A DNA stretch of 64,000 nucleotides from Sunxiuqinia sp965230765 (GCA_965230765.1 CBDDLR010000001.1:2827045-2891044); one strand, 5' to 3'. Positions 26,933 to 36,157 are shown, counted from the first letter of the stretch. Numbers and translations are program-made. Notes: generated by a model from the sequence alone, not told the origin.

Positions 26933-27514
26933 TTAATTTTTCATTATCCCTGCTCGGTCAAAATATTCTCCAATCGAATATCTTGGAAGTCCTTTCTCAT
27001 AACCCAATCGGTAAAATCCGATTCCATCACTTTTTTGTCCGTTTATAGATTCTTGGATTCCTTTTGCTTTTTGAATGATGTCAAATTCAGTCCATTCCGA
27101 TTTGCTTTCAAGGATTTCGCCTTTTTTTAGTCCACCCTTTGGACCATAAGGAACTACTACAATTTTTGGTGCATTAAATTTTCGATTCCCAAATTCAGAT
27201 TCCAGCTTTTCAATTCCGTTTGAGTCAAAAGAATTCCAATTAACATTTTTAGTTCTCCCAAATCTCATCGGTAAATCAGGTCGAAAATATTGTAATTCCT
27301 TTTCTGTTAAGGGTCGACTTTCAATCAATTCCGATTTATTTTTGAAAATTTCGGATGACATTCTATAGAAAATTGTTTTGACACGAAAATTGTCCGAAAA
27401 CGTCCAATTATTGTCTGACCAAAGACAATCATAGAATACTTCATAATCGTCAAATCCGATTATTCGAAATGGTCTTTCATCAAATTCTGTTTTATAGATA
27501 TCTCCTAATTTCAC
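26933..27514 (-). CDS. Hypothetical protein (start inside cassette, GTG)
   Basis: 193 aa if started at the GTG at 27514. The open frame reaches 27676, but the first 54 codons would come from the attC and the neighbouring cassette, so they are excluded. The protein begins with the strand-like KLGDIYKTEFDERPF and has no signal peptide, membrane segment or motif I recognise. It is alone in a cassette bounded by GTTGTACACC and GGTGTACAAC. The start is the least certain part. Confidence 0.6.
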   Translation of the reverse strand: MKLGDIYKTEFDERPFRIIGFDDYEVFYDCLWSDNNWTFSDNFRVKTIFYRMSSEIFKNKSELIESRPLTEKELQYFRPDLPMRFGRTKNVNWNSFDSNGIEKLESEFGNRKFNAPKIVVVPYGPKGGLKKGEILESKSEWTEFDIIQKAKGIQESINGQKSDGIGFYRLGYEKGLPRYSIGEYFDRAGIMKN

Positions 27515-27533
27515 TTTTGCGCAAATGGTGTAC

Positions 27534-27656
27534 AACGGATGGCGGTATGAAATCGTTGGGGATTGCGTGCTACTTACCTGTCCAGTTACACTGAACTTAA
27601 TGCGTGGCAGAAAGTTTGAATAACCACTTAAACCCCAATGTTTTATACCGCGTGTT
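27534..27656 (-). repeat. attC site, GGATGGCGGTAT family
   Basis: 123 bp. GGCGGTATGAAATCGTTGGGG mirrors the CCCCAATGTTTTATACCGC end. It is the 3' attC of the restriction-modification cassette. Confidence 0.8.
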
Positions 27657-27751
27657 GTATGCTGGTGTTTATTCATTTCTGACTATTAATCAATTAATTA
27701 GCTCTAAAGTAATCACTTTTTCAAAACCCACCAAATTATCCACGTAGCACA

Positions 27752-27807
27752 AATTTATTTTGTTTTTTGTGCGTTGGCAAACCCTAATGCACTGTGGGCA
27801 AATCGGG
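27752..27807 (+). repeat. Left arm of inverted repeat flanking the R-M genes
   Basis: AATTTATTTTGTTTTTT (27752-27768) is the exact complement of 31195-31211. Further in, GCAAACCC and GCAAATCG recur in the same order on the opposite arm, so the R-M genes sit inside an imperfect inverted repeat nested within the cassette. Confidence 0.65.
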
Positions 27808-27921
27808 ACGGCTTTGTAAGCTCTTTGACAAAGCTTTGATTTGAGCTTTGGCTCGTGGGGCTTTGGCAATGTGCTTGCAAATAGGGCTGGTTTTAGTTGA
27901 TAAATAGCTATTGCTTTTGTT

Positions 27922-27937
27922 GATGATTATAAGTATC
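27922..27937 (+). promoter_or_regulatory. Putative C-protein operator upstream of the methyltransferase
   Basis: GATGATTATAAGTATC is a near-palindrome (GAT-N2-TTATAA-N2-ATC) and shares GATGATTATAA and AAGTATC with the C-box at 31048-31078. A second half-like GATGATTATT is at 27949-27958, just before the ATG. This suggests that the controller protein also controls methyltransferase expression. Confidence 0.6.
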
Positions 27938-27963
27938 TTTGCTTTGTTGATGATTATTAAAAT

Positions 27964-29673
27964 ATGAAAAAAGAAATTGACCATATTAAGCAGACTGGAG
28001 CAACCTTTACACCAAAAGAATTAGCTCTCTTTTTAGCTCAGAAGCTTTATTATTACCAAAGTGGAGACAATCTAAAAGTCCTTGACCCTGCTTGTGGAGA
28101 TGGAGTTTTATTAATGGCAATGGCTGAAGTTTTGCAAAAAAATAATCGGAGTTTTGAATTACATGGATTTGATTCCAATAATGAATATCTATCAATAGGC
28201 AAAGAAAACTTATTAATTAATAATCATATAAAAAATGCTAATCTAACTTTAGCTGATTTTCTTGAAGTTGTTGATTTAAAGAAAAAACAACTATCATTAT
28301 TTGATAATGATTCTAGTTCTGTTAACGAATTTGCCGATTTAATAATCGCTAATCCTCCTTATGTGCGTACACAAATATTAGGAGCAGACCAATCTCAATT
28401 ACTTTCAAAAAAATTTGGTTTAAAAGGTCGAGTTGATTTATACCATCCTTTTCTTATTGCCATGACACATGCTTTAAAAGAGAATGGTTTAATCGGTGTA
28501 ATAACGTCAAATCGTTATTTATCAACAAAAAGTGGTGAAAGTGTCCGTAAATTTTTAACTGACAATTATGAAGTATTAGAAGTTATTGACCTTGGTGACA
28601 CAAAACTCTTCGATGCGGCTGTTTTGCCAGCAATTTTTATTGGACGTAAAAAATCTAATGTAACTAATAAGACATCAAAGTTTTATAAGATATATGAAGA
28701 ATTGAATGGATATGAAGGAGAATTAATTCCAGAAAATTCTGTTTTTGATGTATTAAATTCTGAAAATGATGGTTTTTTTAGTGTCGGTGAAAAACGGTTA
28801 AAAAAATCATCTGGTATTTTGAAGTTCAGTAAAACAAAAGAAAATACATGGACAATGCTTTCAAAGAAAGAAGGCTTGTGGATTTCTGAGATTGAAAGCA
28901 ATTCTAAAACTTTTGTTAAAGACCATTTTAAAGTCCGTGTTGGCATAAAAACAACTGCTGACAAAGTATTTATAAGTGACAAATGGGCTGATTTAAACGG
29001 AACCAAACCCGAAGATGAATTATTAAAAGAATTAATTTCTCAAGAAAATATAAAGCCTTGGGGTTCATGTGATAAGAAAAAACTAAAAGTGCTTTATCCT
29101 CATTATTCAAAAGCTGGAAAGAAATGCACAATCAACCTTGAAAAGTACCCAAAAGCTAAAGCTTATTTTCATAGTCACGAAGAAAAACTTAAAAGTCGAA
29201 AATATTTAATTGATGCAGGTAGAAACTGGTTTGAAATTTGGGTGCCTCAGAATCCATCCTTTTGGAATTTACCAAAAATAGTTTTTCCTGACATTAGTAC
29301 TGGTCCGAGATTTTATTACGACAATACTGGTAAAATTGTAAATGGTAATTGTTATTGGATTGTTGCAGAAAAAGAAGCGGATAACAATATGCTATTACTA
29401 ATCCAAGGAATAGCAAATTCGAAGCTAATGACAAAGTATCACGACTTAGTTTTTAATAATAAACTTTATTCTGGACGCAGACGCTATTTTTCACAATATG
29501 TTGAAAATTATCCACTTCCTGACATTGACACAATTGAATCCAGAGAGATTATTAATACCGTTAAGCAAATTAATGGAACGGATGATGAAAATATAATTTC
29601 CAAGTTGACAAAAGTTTTAGAAAATCAAGTAGCAAAAGCTTATAATGTTTCGACAGTTATTAATCTGGATTAA
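27964..29673 (+). CDS. Type II N6-adenine DNA methyltransferase
   Basis: 569 aa. Motif I (SAM binding) is DPACGDG at 41-47 and the catalytic motif IV is NPPY at 130-133 (ADLIIANPPYVRT), which places it among amino-methyltransferases of the gamma class. The C-terminal half (~300-540) resembles the TaqI-like specificity domain. It methylates host DNA to protect it from the partner nuclease. It is the only convincing + strand gene of the window. It converges on the nuclease gene with a 14 bp 3' overlap, inside one 3.6 kb cassette bounded by GTTGTATGC and GCATACAAC. Confidence 0.9.
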   Translation: MKKEIDHIKQTGATFTPKELALFLAQKLYYYQSGDNLKVLDPACGDGVLLMAMAEVLQKNNRSFELHGFDSNNEYLSIGKENLLINNHIKNANLTLADFLEVVDLKKKQLSLFDNDSSSVNEFADLIIANPPYVRTQILGADQSQLLSKKFGLKGRVDLYHPFLIAMTHALKENGLIGVITSNRYLSTKSGESVRKFLTDNYEVLEVIDLGDTKLFDAAVLPAIFIGRKKSNVTNKTSKFYKIYEELNGYEGELIPENSVFDVLNSENDGFFSVGEKRLKKSSGILKFSKTKENTWTMLSKKEGLWISEIESNSKTFVKDHFKVRVGIKTTADKVFISDKWADLNGTKPEDELLKELISQENIKPWGSCDKKKLKVLYPHYSKAGKKCTINLEKYPKAKAYFHSHEEKLKSRKYLIDAGRNWFEIWVPQNPSFWNLPKIVFPDISTGPRFYYDNTGKIVNGNCYWIVAEKEADNNMLLLIQGIANSKLMTKYHDLVFNNKLYSGRRRYFSQYVENYPLPDIDTIESREIINTVKQINGTDDENIISKLTKVLENQVAKAYNVSTVINLD

Positions 29674-30778
29674 CAACTACTTTTCCCTTATACTTATCGA
29701 AAAAATCCATAGGAATAGACCTTTGGCACTTATAACTTTGGTCTGACACGTATGAAAAAACTTCACCCAATTTTTCTCCTGGACTTAGAATGATTCCCTC
29801 AATTATTTCAGTTTTAGGATTTGTCAAGGCAATCAGGTATCTTATATCGAAAGTCGTGATATTTAATTCTTCATTAATAATTTCCTCTTTTTCAGGGGAA
29901 AACTTACCTAAATCAACTGTTTGGGTATCTTGAACTTTGACTTCCAGTAACTGATTAGGAATGTCTGGAAAAGCACCATAGAGTAAATCAGAATTTGTTG
30001 GCTCGTAACCAAGTAGTTCCAGTACCTTTCTTTCTAATGATTGACCTCTGTTTTTTGTTGAATCCGCAGCAAGTTTATACCCTATTAATTTTTCGGCAAC
30101 CATTGTTTTAATTAATTCAATTGCCAAAACTTCGTTTGACTTTGCTTCTTCAACCATGTTATCTTTGGGAGGTTCAAAATCGTGTCTGATTAAATAGGAT
30201 AGCTTTTTAGAATCTTTGAAGAACATAATTTTACTTTCACTATCGTAAATATTTTTTCTGATTTTGGATGAGATTAATAGTTGATGTTTGATTGTAGGTT
30301 TCCCAAATTTCCCAAACTTTTTAACTATGTACTCTGGAGTTGCAATTACAACACATGATACTTTCTTAGTTTCAACATCCACCTTAGTCATAACGAAACG
30401 TACATCGTTACATTTTAAACTATCTCCAGATTCATATTTTATCAGAAGAGTTTTACTAGCTGGTATTCGATTCCAAACTTGAAGATTATAAGCTGAACCG
30501 CTTGTAACAATATATGTATCAATAAATTCACGAACTATTTTTGGGATACCTTTCTTTTTGGGAGGCACAATTTCATAACCATCATCAAAAGCGGGCTCAG
30601 GGAAAGGATATTCTTCTAAAGTTTTTGCAATAAGTTTTCGATTATTGGAACCATCAGTTCTTGATTTACCAGTTAAAATAAACTCTCGACCAATCATAGA
30701 GCTTAACCTCTTTTGTAGTTCGTCCAGAGATGTTAGTGCTAGAGGAGATTTAGCAGGGATTTTAAATAAATTATTCAT
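29660..30778 (-). CDS. Type II restriction endonuclease (PD-(D/E)xK)
   Basis: 372 aa. The nuclease core PD-x6-ExK is at residues 271-281 (FPDIPNQLLEVKVQD: D272, E279, K281), preceded by the helix SLERKVLELLGYEP. The N-terminal ~230 residues probably recognise DNA. It pairs with the convergent methyltransferase and starts 4 bp inside the controller gene, so both are one transcript from the C-box promoter. The recognition sequence cannot be read from the sequence. Confidence 0.85.
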   Translation of the reverse strand: MNNLFKIPAKSPLALTSLDELQKRLSSMIGREFILTGKSRTDGSNNRKLIAKTLEEYPFPEPAFDDGYEIVPPKKKGIPKIVREFIDTYIVTSGSAYNLQVWNRIPASKTLLIKYESGDSLKCNDVRFVMTKVDVETKKVSCVVIATPEYIVKKFGKFGKPTIKHQLLISSKIRKNIYDSESKIMFFKDSKKLSYLIRHDFEPPKDNMVEEAKSNEVLAIELIKTMVAEKLIGYKLAADSTKNRGQSLERKVLELLGYEPTNSDLLYGAFPDIPNQLLEVKVQDTQTVDLGKFSPEKEEIINEELNITTFDIRYLIALTNPKTEIIEGIILSPGEKLGEVFSYVSDQSYKCQRSIPMDFFDKYKGKVVVNPD

Positions 30779-31014
30779 ATTTCTATTTCTAATAATTCTG
30801 AAATAGAAACATTGAGAGCTTTAGCTAATTTATTTAAGTTAATTAATGCAATATTCCGTTCTCCTCTTTCTACTGAACCAATATATGTTCTGTCAAGATT
30901 ACATTCAAACGAAAGCTTTTCTTGAGACAATCCAGCTTCAATTCTAAAGTGCCTAATTCGCTCACCAACTTTTTGTAATAACTCTTTATCCTCAATCGTG
31001 TAAGATGTTTCCAT
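30775..31014 (-). CDS. Controller (C) protein of the restriction-modification system
   Basis: 79 aa, nearly all a Cro/C1-type helix-turn-helix (GERIRHFRIEAGLSQEKLSF, then LDRTYIGSVERGERN with the typical recognition helix). The length and position before the nuclease fit C proteins, dimeric activator-repressors that delay nuclease expression after the system enters a new host. A C-box lies 34-64 bp upstream. Start and stop overlap the nuclease gene by 4 bp. Confidence 0.9.
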   Translation of the reverse strand: METSYTIEDKELLQKVGERIRHFRIEAGLSQEKLSFECNLDRTYIGSVERGERNIALINLNKLAKALNVSISELLEIEI

Positions 31015-31047
31015 TTCACATTAAATTTTGAACAAAGATTGCTAAAA

Positions 31048-31078
31048 GATGATTATAATACCACGGACTATAAGTATC
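31048..31078 (-). promoter_or_regulatory. C-box (controller-protein operator)
   Basis: Read on the - strand: GATACTTATAGTCCGTGG followed by TATTATAATCATC. The ACTTATAGTCCGTGG core closely resembles C-boxes of characterised R-M controllers (two inverted repeats around CCGTGG). Its position upstream of the C gene supports autoregulation. Confidence 0.78.
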
Positions 31079-31136
31079 AATCAGATTGTGGTATTGCAAA
31101 ATTGCACTCTTTTGTAAATTTTGGTTTGCGGGTCAG

Positions 31137-31211
31137 CCCGAGCGATTTGCAAATGTGTGCAATGTGGGTTTGCTTTTATTTTTGAGGGGTGGAGAAAAAA
31201 CAAAATAAATT
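31137..31211 (-). repeat. Right arm of inverted repeat flanking the R-M genes
   Basis: Holds AAAAAACAAAATAAATT (31195-31211) and, further left, GGGTTTGC and CGATTTGC blocks that mirror 27752-27807. It is 19 bp longer than the left arm. Confidence 0.62.
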
Positions 31212-31263
31212 CTCACATGTTTGCATCTACTTATCTACGAGGCACTTTTTTACACTTGCATAC

Positions 31264-31388
31264 AACGGTCACTTGTAAGTTGTCGTTGCGGATTTCGGTG
31301 AGCGTCAGCGTCCGGTAGGACCTGACTGCGATGCGAGAATCCGGCGAACGACGCTGCACTGCACCCGCAATGCAATTTACAATTTGTT
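31264..31388 (-). repeat. attC site, GTTGTCGTTGCGG family
   Basis: 125 bp. It provides the TAA stop (31377-31379) of the gene to its right. Confidence 0.84.
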
Positions 31389-32057
31389 ACCAACTGTTTT
31401 TTCAAATTTTTTATAGTTGCTTGTCCAATAATCATTTATAAATCCCCATTTGTAATTTTCATATTTGCCTATTGTGTCGATCGGAAACGTTTCGATTAAG
31501 GATTTTGTGTCATTGGAAAAAATATAAATATTTATCGACTTTTTCTCATTTTCATCATCACATCCCTTTCCAGATATATTCCCAATTTTCTTTGCTCTGA
31601 AATTTTCGATGAAAAAAAGATCACTATCCCAATTCATGTCAGCGCAACCGCTACGATGATACGAATAGAAATACTTTGTGCCTTTGATAGGTTTATGATC
31701 TGGGAATTTCGAAAAATTCTGAACTGGGACGAATATTTGATTTTTTTTATCGAAAAGTAGCAAATCTTGTACACCAGGAACATTTGTCATATGACTGATG
31801 ACTAAATCTTTATTTCCATCACTGTCAATATCTTTGAACTCAAAATTTGGATGGAAATCCTTTTGTTTAAATATGATATTTCCTGTCGAGTCGATAATAT
31901 ATAGGTAATTGTCAGATTTATATAGAGCAGTATATTGCATATTCCCAATCGCTGCGGACGAAACATTTAAGATTGTCGAATCAATTTTGCTCTCTTGTCC
32001 ATTAGCTACTGAGCAGAATGAAATAATAATAGTCAATATTAAAGTTGCACTTCGCAT
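31377..32057 (-). CDS. Secreted protein with VCBS/FG-GAP-like segment
   Basis: 226 aa. A signal peptide (~1-20, ending ANGQ) precedes a beta-rich domain. FEFKDIDSDGNKDLVI near residue 73 is a DxDxDGxxDL calcium-binding loop of the FG-GAP/VCBS type, here as one unit. Other copies of this kind of protein bind ligands at the cell surface; the role is unknown. The last residues (NKL) and stop are encoded by the attC. It is alone in a cassette bounded by GTTACCAACT and AGTTGGTAAC. Confidence 0.7.
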   Translation of the reverse strand: MRSATLILTIIISFCSVANGQESKIDSTILNVSSAAIGNMQYTALYKSDNYLYIIDSTGNIIFKQKDFHPNFEFKDIDSDGNKDLVISHMTNVPGVQDLLLFDKKNQIFVPVQNFSKFPDHKPIKGTKYFYSYHRSGCADMNWDSDLFFIENFRAKKIGNISGKGCDDENEKKSINIYIFSNDTKSLIETFPIDTIGKYENYKWGFINDYWTSNYKKFEKTVGNKL

Positions 32058-32074
32058 TTTTTTAAATAGTTGGT

Positions 32075-32199
32075 AACGGCCGCGGATATGTTGCGGCGGG
32101 GTTTTATTTGCACTAAAGTTTCATATATTTTTTAAAATTATGTATTGTATTGTTAAAATCAAATAGCACCAAACACCCCGCTGAAATATAAACGATGTT
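32075..32199 (-). repeat. attC site, GGCCGCGG family
   Basis: 125 bp, 3' attC of type B copy 4. Confidence 0.82.
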
Positions 32200-32607
32200 A
32201 TGGTTAGGCAGGGCAATCCGGGCGTGCCCAGTCATTGTAACAAAACCAGCCTGGCAGTTTGTTTGCCCCTCCCAAGTGATGTGCCAAGTTTGCAAAACCA
32301 GTTGTTGCTTACCGCTGTCCCTGTTTGGTGTTGTTTGCCTTTCCTTAATTTACATATCTTTAAGCAACAATACCTGTCCCAGGTTACCCGTTCAGGTAGG
32401 GGCAAACATGGCACAGGAGTTGATTAACCGCAAACAAGGTGACAGGCTGTAGATGCTTTTGGGCGTGATTTTATGAAAATTGCTTTCCAATAACCACTAG
32501 TCAGGTAGATGTATTACCTGAAACTATGTTCCACTTTCATAAGTGCCATTTACAAAAACCAAGCTTTTAAAGAACGCTTTTTTTAATAAACTGAAATGCT
32601 TAACCAT
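32200..32607 (-). mobile_element. Gene-less cassette body, type B copy 4
   Basis: 408 bp, GTGCCCAGTC subtype. It differs from copy 3 in its attC loop but shares the CATAAGTGCC variant near the end. Confidence 0.8.
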
Positions 32608-32732
32608 AACGGTCACTTGTAAGTTGTCGTTGCGGATTTCGGTGAGCGTCAGCGTCCGGTAGGACCTGACTGCGATGCGAGAATCCGGCGAACGACGCAG
32701 CACTGCACCCGCAATGCAATTTACAATTTGTT
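32608..32732 (-). repeat. attC site, GTTGTCGTTGCGG family
   Basis: 125 bp, with the ACGACGCAGCACTGC variant shared with the site at 38807. Confidence 0.84.
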
Positions 32733-33189
32733 ATGGTTTGTTTTTTTGTTATCATCTTTTTCAAGTACCGATGAAAAGGAAACGTTCCTTTCAAACGGTG
32801 GGCAGTTTTCTGGTTTTTACAAACCTTTCAAAAAGCTGCTTAAACTACACTTTGTTTCAAACTTCGTTCCTTCACTCCCGTCAAAAAAGATTGGGGTGCG
32901 AAGGGTGTTTATAATGCAGTGTCAAGTTTTTGCGTCCTTGTCAGACCAGGAAAACAAGCGGACTGGTCAAACTGCTGAATTTTGCAGCTTGTGATTTTCC
33001 GGTCAATAAGCACGGACACGTACCAACTTGTCAGGTAACCTTTCCACTGCGAATCCCTCTCAAACTAACTCTGGTGGGTTGGGGTGTCAATTTGAACACT
33101 TGGTTTTAAAAATAATTATTTCAAAGAAGAATCGGAAGTGTCCAGTTTAGAGAATCGTTCTAAATAATCAGTTTTTAGAAATAAACCAT
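32733..33189 (-). mobile_element. Gene-less cassette body, type A copy 7
   Basis: 457 bp. It shares the GGTGGGCAGTTTTCTGG and CTGCTGAATTTTGCAGC variants with copy 8, and both are followed by a type B cassette. Confidence 0.8.
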
Positions 33190-33314
33190 AACGGCCGCGG
33201 ATATGTTGCGGCGGGGTTTTATTTGCACTAAAGTTTCATATATTTTTTAAAATTATGTATTGTATTGTTAAAATCAAATAGCACCAAACACCCCGCTGAA
33301 ATATAAACGATGTT
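33190..33314 (-). repeat. attC site, GGCCGCGG family
   Basis: 125 bp, 3' attC of type B copy 5. Confidence 0.82.
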
Positions 33315-33722
33315 ATGGTTAGGCAGGGCAATACGGGCGTGCTCAGTCATTGTAACAAAACCAGCCTGGCAGTTTGTTTGCCCCTCCCAAGTGATGTGCC
33401 AAGTTTGCAAAACCAGTTGTTGCTTACCGCTGTCCCTGTTTGGTGTTGTTTGCCTTTCCTTAATTTACATATCTTTAAGCAACAATACCTGTCCCAGGTT
33501 ACCCGTTCAGGTAGGGGCAAACATGGCGCAGGAGTTGATTAACCGCAAACAAGGTGACAGGCTGTAGATGCTTTTGGGCGTGATTTTATGAAAATTGCTT
33601 TCCAATGACCACTAGTCAGGTAGATGTATTACCTGAAACTATGTTCCACTTTCACAAGTGCCATTTACAAAAACCAAGCTTTTAAAGAACGCTTTTTTTA
33701 ATAAACTGAAATGCTTAACCAT
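33315..33722 (-). mobile_element. Gene-less cassette body, type B copy 5
   Basis: 408 bp, AATACGGG subtype shared with copies 6, 7, 8, 10 and 12. Confidence 0.8.
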
Positions 33723-33846
33723 AACGTTCAGTTGTATGTGGTCGGGCGGGATTTCGTTCAGAAATCCAGTCAGACCGGTAGGAGAGTAGCCGGAAGGTTT
33801 GACCAGTCAAACCGCTAAGACCCCCGCCTGCCATATACAATTTGTT
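33723..33846 (-). repeat. attC site, GTCGGGCGGG family
   Basis: 124 bp. Variant with TTTCGTTCAGAAAT and GCTAAGACCCCCGCC. Confidence 0.83.
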
Positions 33847-33850
33847 AGGT

Positions 33851-34369
33851 TTAGTTTTTTATATTTTCGATGTATTCATATTTTAGTTTTAACTCACTTG
33901 TTATAATTTTTCCGATTCTTTTAACATCAGATTTTGGTATATTACATTTTAATGTCGTTTGTTTATTATCTTTCTCAATTATAGTTAGTTCATATCGTCT
34001 GTCATAGAAAAAACCTCCTGATAATAACGCGAAAACAAAGAATAAATATTCGTAAATTATTAAATCTGTCACTGTAATAGAAGCACCCTTGTCTTTTATA
34101 ACTACTTTCTCAATATTTTTTGTTTTAAAAGTCTCTTTTTTCTTCTTAATGAATAAAAACAAATTTTCCCGATAATTTAAAGAAATCAAGTCAAGAGAGG
34201 CATAAGTAGTTTTGTTTAAAAGTAGAGAGCTAAAAAGCAAGAAAATTATTATACCAATTACTTTTGGATTCTCCTTAAATACAAAAGAAAGAAGTAAAAT
34301 AAGTGTTAGAATCATTATCCAATGGAAAATGATTTTAGGATTTGGTCCAAGTTTTATCTTTTTTCGCAT
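33851..34369 (-). CDS. Small membrane protein of unknown function
   Basis: 172 aa. Hydrophobic segments are at ~14-31, ~35-52 and ~106-122. The C-terminal third is lysine-rich and probably cytoplasmic. No family is recognised. It is the second gene of a two-gene cassette, 8 bp after the DUF2441-like gene, so the pair is probably one transcript. Confidence 0.62.
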   Translation of the reverse strand: MRKKIKLGPNPKIIFHWIMILTLILLLSFVFKENPKVIGIIIFLLFSSLLLNKTTYASLDLISLNYRENLFLFIKKKKETFKTKNIEKVVIKDKGASITVTDLIIYEYLFFVFALLSGGFFYDRRYELTIIEKDNKQTTLKCNIPKSDVKRIGKIITSELKLKYEYIENIKN

Positions 34370-34377
34370 GTTTAGAT

Positions 34378-35049
34378 TTAAAATTTACTATTTGTGTGAA
34401 AATCATCAAAGTCACTAAATTCATTTGTAACTATAGCTTTACCTAGAAATAGTATTTCGAATTCATCTTCACTATGAAAATTTCCCTCCCAATATTTTCT
34501 GGCTCTTTCTTCAAAATCTTCAATTTTATAACTATCTGAATCAATTAGTCTTCCGTCAGCTTTGTGGATTTTCCCCTCAAGTTTGAGTTCCAAAATTTTA
34601 CGTTTATGTTTAACAAATCTATTGTCTTTTGAACAGAATAAATTCCACCATTTTTCTAAATGTTCTCTGTCACAAACCCAAATACAACTTTTCCTTGTTG
34701 GAAGGTCAGGATATTCCGACTTTCTTATATTTTCAAAAACCTCTTCCTGTATCCATTTCAAATTTTGCTTTAGGGAATTTTTAAGAATCTCAACAGTCGT
34801 TTGAAGAAATGAATACTTATAGTTCATTTCATTTTCGGAATATTTGTTTTCGATGTCTTTGTATAGCTGAGAGTCAATGTACTTTACTAATCCTATTTCT
34901 TTATTTTCTTCTGTATATTTTTTGTCACCTAAGCCATTAATTAATAGTTTATAAAACCAATTATGATTGTTTTCCAATATTTCATATTGCTCACCTGTTT
35001 TCCATTCAGGTTTTCCATTTGATAATTCTTGTATGTGATAATAAATCAT
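34378..35049 (-). CDS. DUF2441-like protein (possible ADP-ribosyltransferase-type fold)
   Basis: 223 aa. It starts MIYYHIQELSNGKP and holds EVFENIRKSEYPDLPTRKSC followed by IWVCDREHLEKWW, a pattern I associate with DUF2441, whose R-Y/W-type blocks resemble ADP-ribosyltransferase-fold proteins. The link to enzyme activity is inference. There is no signal peptide. First gene of a two-gene cassette bounded by GTTAGGTTTA and TTAAACCTAAC. An effector-like role with the membrane protein downstream is possible. Confidence 0.55.
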   Translation of the reverse strand: MIYYHIQELSNGKPEWKTGEQYEILENNHNWFYKLLINGLGDKKYTEENKEIGLVKYIDSQLYKDIENKYSENEMNYKYSFLQTTVEILKNSLKQNLKWIQEEVFENIRKSEYPDLPTRKSCIWVCDREHLEKWWNLFCSKDNRFVKHKRKILELKLEGKIHKADGRLIDSDSYKIEDFEERARKYWEGNFHSEDEFEILFLGKAIVTNEFSDFDDFHTNSKF

Positions 35050-35091
35050 CTGTTATTTAGTATTGGATTGTCGCTTTTCAAAATTAAACCT

Positions 35092-35216
35092 AACGGCCGC
35101 GGATATGTTGCGGCGGGGTTTTATTTGCACTAAAGTTTCATATATTTTTTAAAATTATGTATTGTATTGTTAAAATCAAATAGCACCAAACACCCCGCTG
35201 AAATATAAACGATGTT
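35092..35216 (-). repeat. attC site, GGCCGCGG family
   Basis: 125 bp, 3' attC of type B copy 6. Confidence 0.82.
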
Positions 35217-35624
35217 ATGGTTAGGCAGGGCAATACGGGCGTGCTCAGTCATTGTAACAAAACCAGCCTGGCAGTTTGTTTGCCCCTCCCAAGTGATGTG
35301 CCAAGTTTGCAAAACCAGTTGTTGCTTACCGCTGTCCCTGTTTGGTGTTGTTTGCCTTTCCTTAATTTACATATCTTTAAGCAACAATACCTGTCCCAGG
35401 TTACCCGTTCAGGTAGGGGCAAACATGGCGCAGGAGTTGATTAACCGCAAACAAGGTGACAGGCTGTAGATGCTTTTGGGCGTGATTTTATGAAAATTGC
35501 TTTCCAATGACCACTAGTCAGGTAGATGTATTACCTGAAACTATGTTCCACTTTCACAAGTGCCATTTACAAAAACCAAGCTTTTAAAGAACGCTTTTTT
35601 TAATAAACTGAAATGCTTAACCAT
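35217..35624 (-). mobile_element. Gene-less cassette body, type B copy 6
   Basis: 408 bp, AATACGGG subtype, first of a tandem pair with copy 7. Confidence 0.8.
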
Positions 35625-35749
35625 AACGGCCGCGGATATGTTGCGGCGGGGTTTTATTTGCACTAAAGTTTCATATATTTTTTAAAATTATGTATTGTAT
35701 TGTTAAAATCAAATAGCACCAAACACCCCGCTGAAATATAAACGATGTT
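35625..35749 (-). repeat. attC site, GGCCGCGG family
   Basis: 125 bp site between tandem type B bodies. Confidence 0.82.
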
Positions 35750-36157
35750 ATGGTTAGGCAGGGCAATACGGGCGTGCTCAGTCATTGTAACAAAACCAGC
35801 CTGGCAGTTTGTTTGCCCCTCCCAAGTGATGTGCCAAGTTTGCAAAACCAGTTGTTGCTTACCGCTGTCCCTGTTTGGTGTTGTTTGCCTTTCCTTAATT
35901 TACATATCTTTAAGCAACAATACCTGTCCCAGGTTACCCGTTCAGGTAGGGGCAAACATGGCGCAGGAGTTGATTAACCGCAAACAAGGTGACAGGCTGT
36001 AGATGCTTTTGGGCGTGATTTTATGAAAATTGCTTCCCAATGACCACTAGTCAGGTAGATGTATTACCTGAAACTATGTTCCACTTTCACAAGTGCCATT
36101 TACAAAAACCAAGCTTTTAAAGAACGCTTTTTTTAATAAACTGAAATGCTTAACCAT
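35750..36157 (-). mobile_element. Gene-less cassette body, type B copy 7
   Basis: 408 bp. It has TGCTTCCCAATG where copy 6 has TGCTTTCCAATG. Confidence 0.8.

Larger units (their letters stand above)
27657..27963. other. Gene-free leader of the restriction-modification cassette
   Basis: About 300 bp without a gene. It holds one arm of an inverted repeat (27752-27807) matched at 31137-31211, and at its right end the promoter/operator region of the methyltransferase. Confidence 0.65.

Noticed and set aside
27515..27676. N-terminal extension of the 26.9 kb gene to 27676
   Set aside because: It would be encoded by an attC and by the neighbouring R-M cassette; a GTG inside the cassette is preferred.
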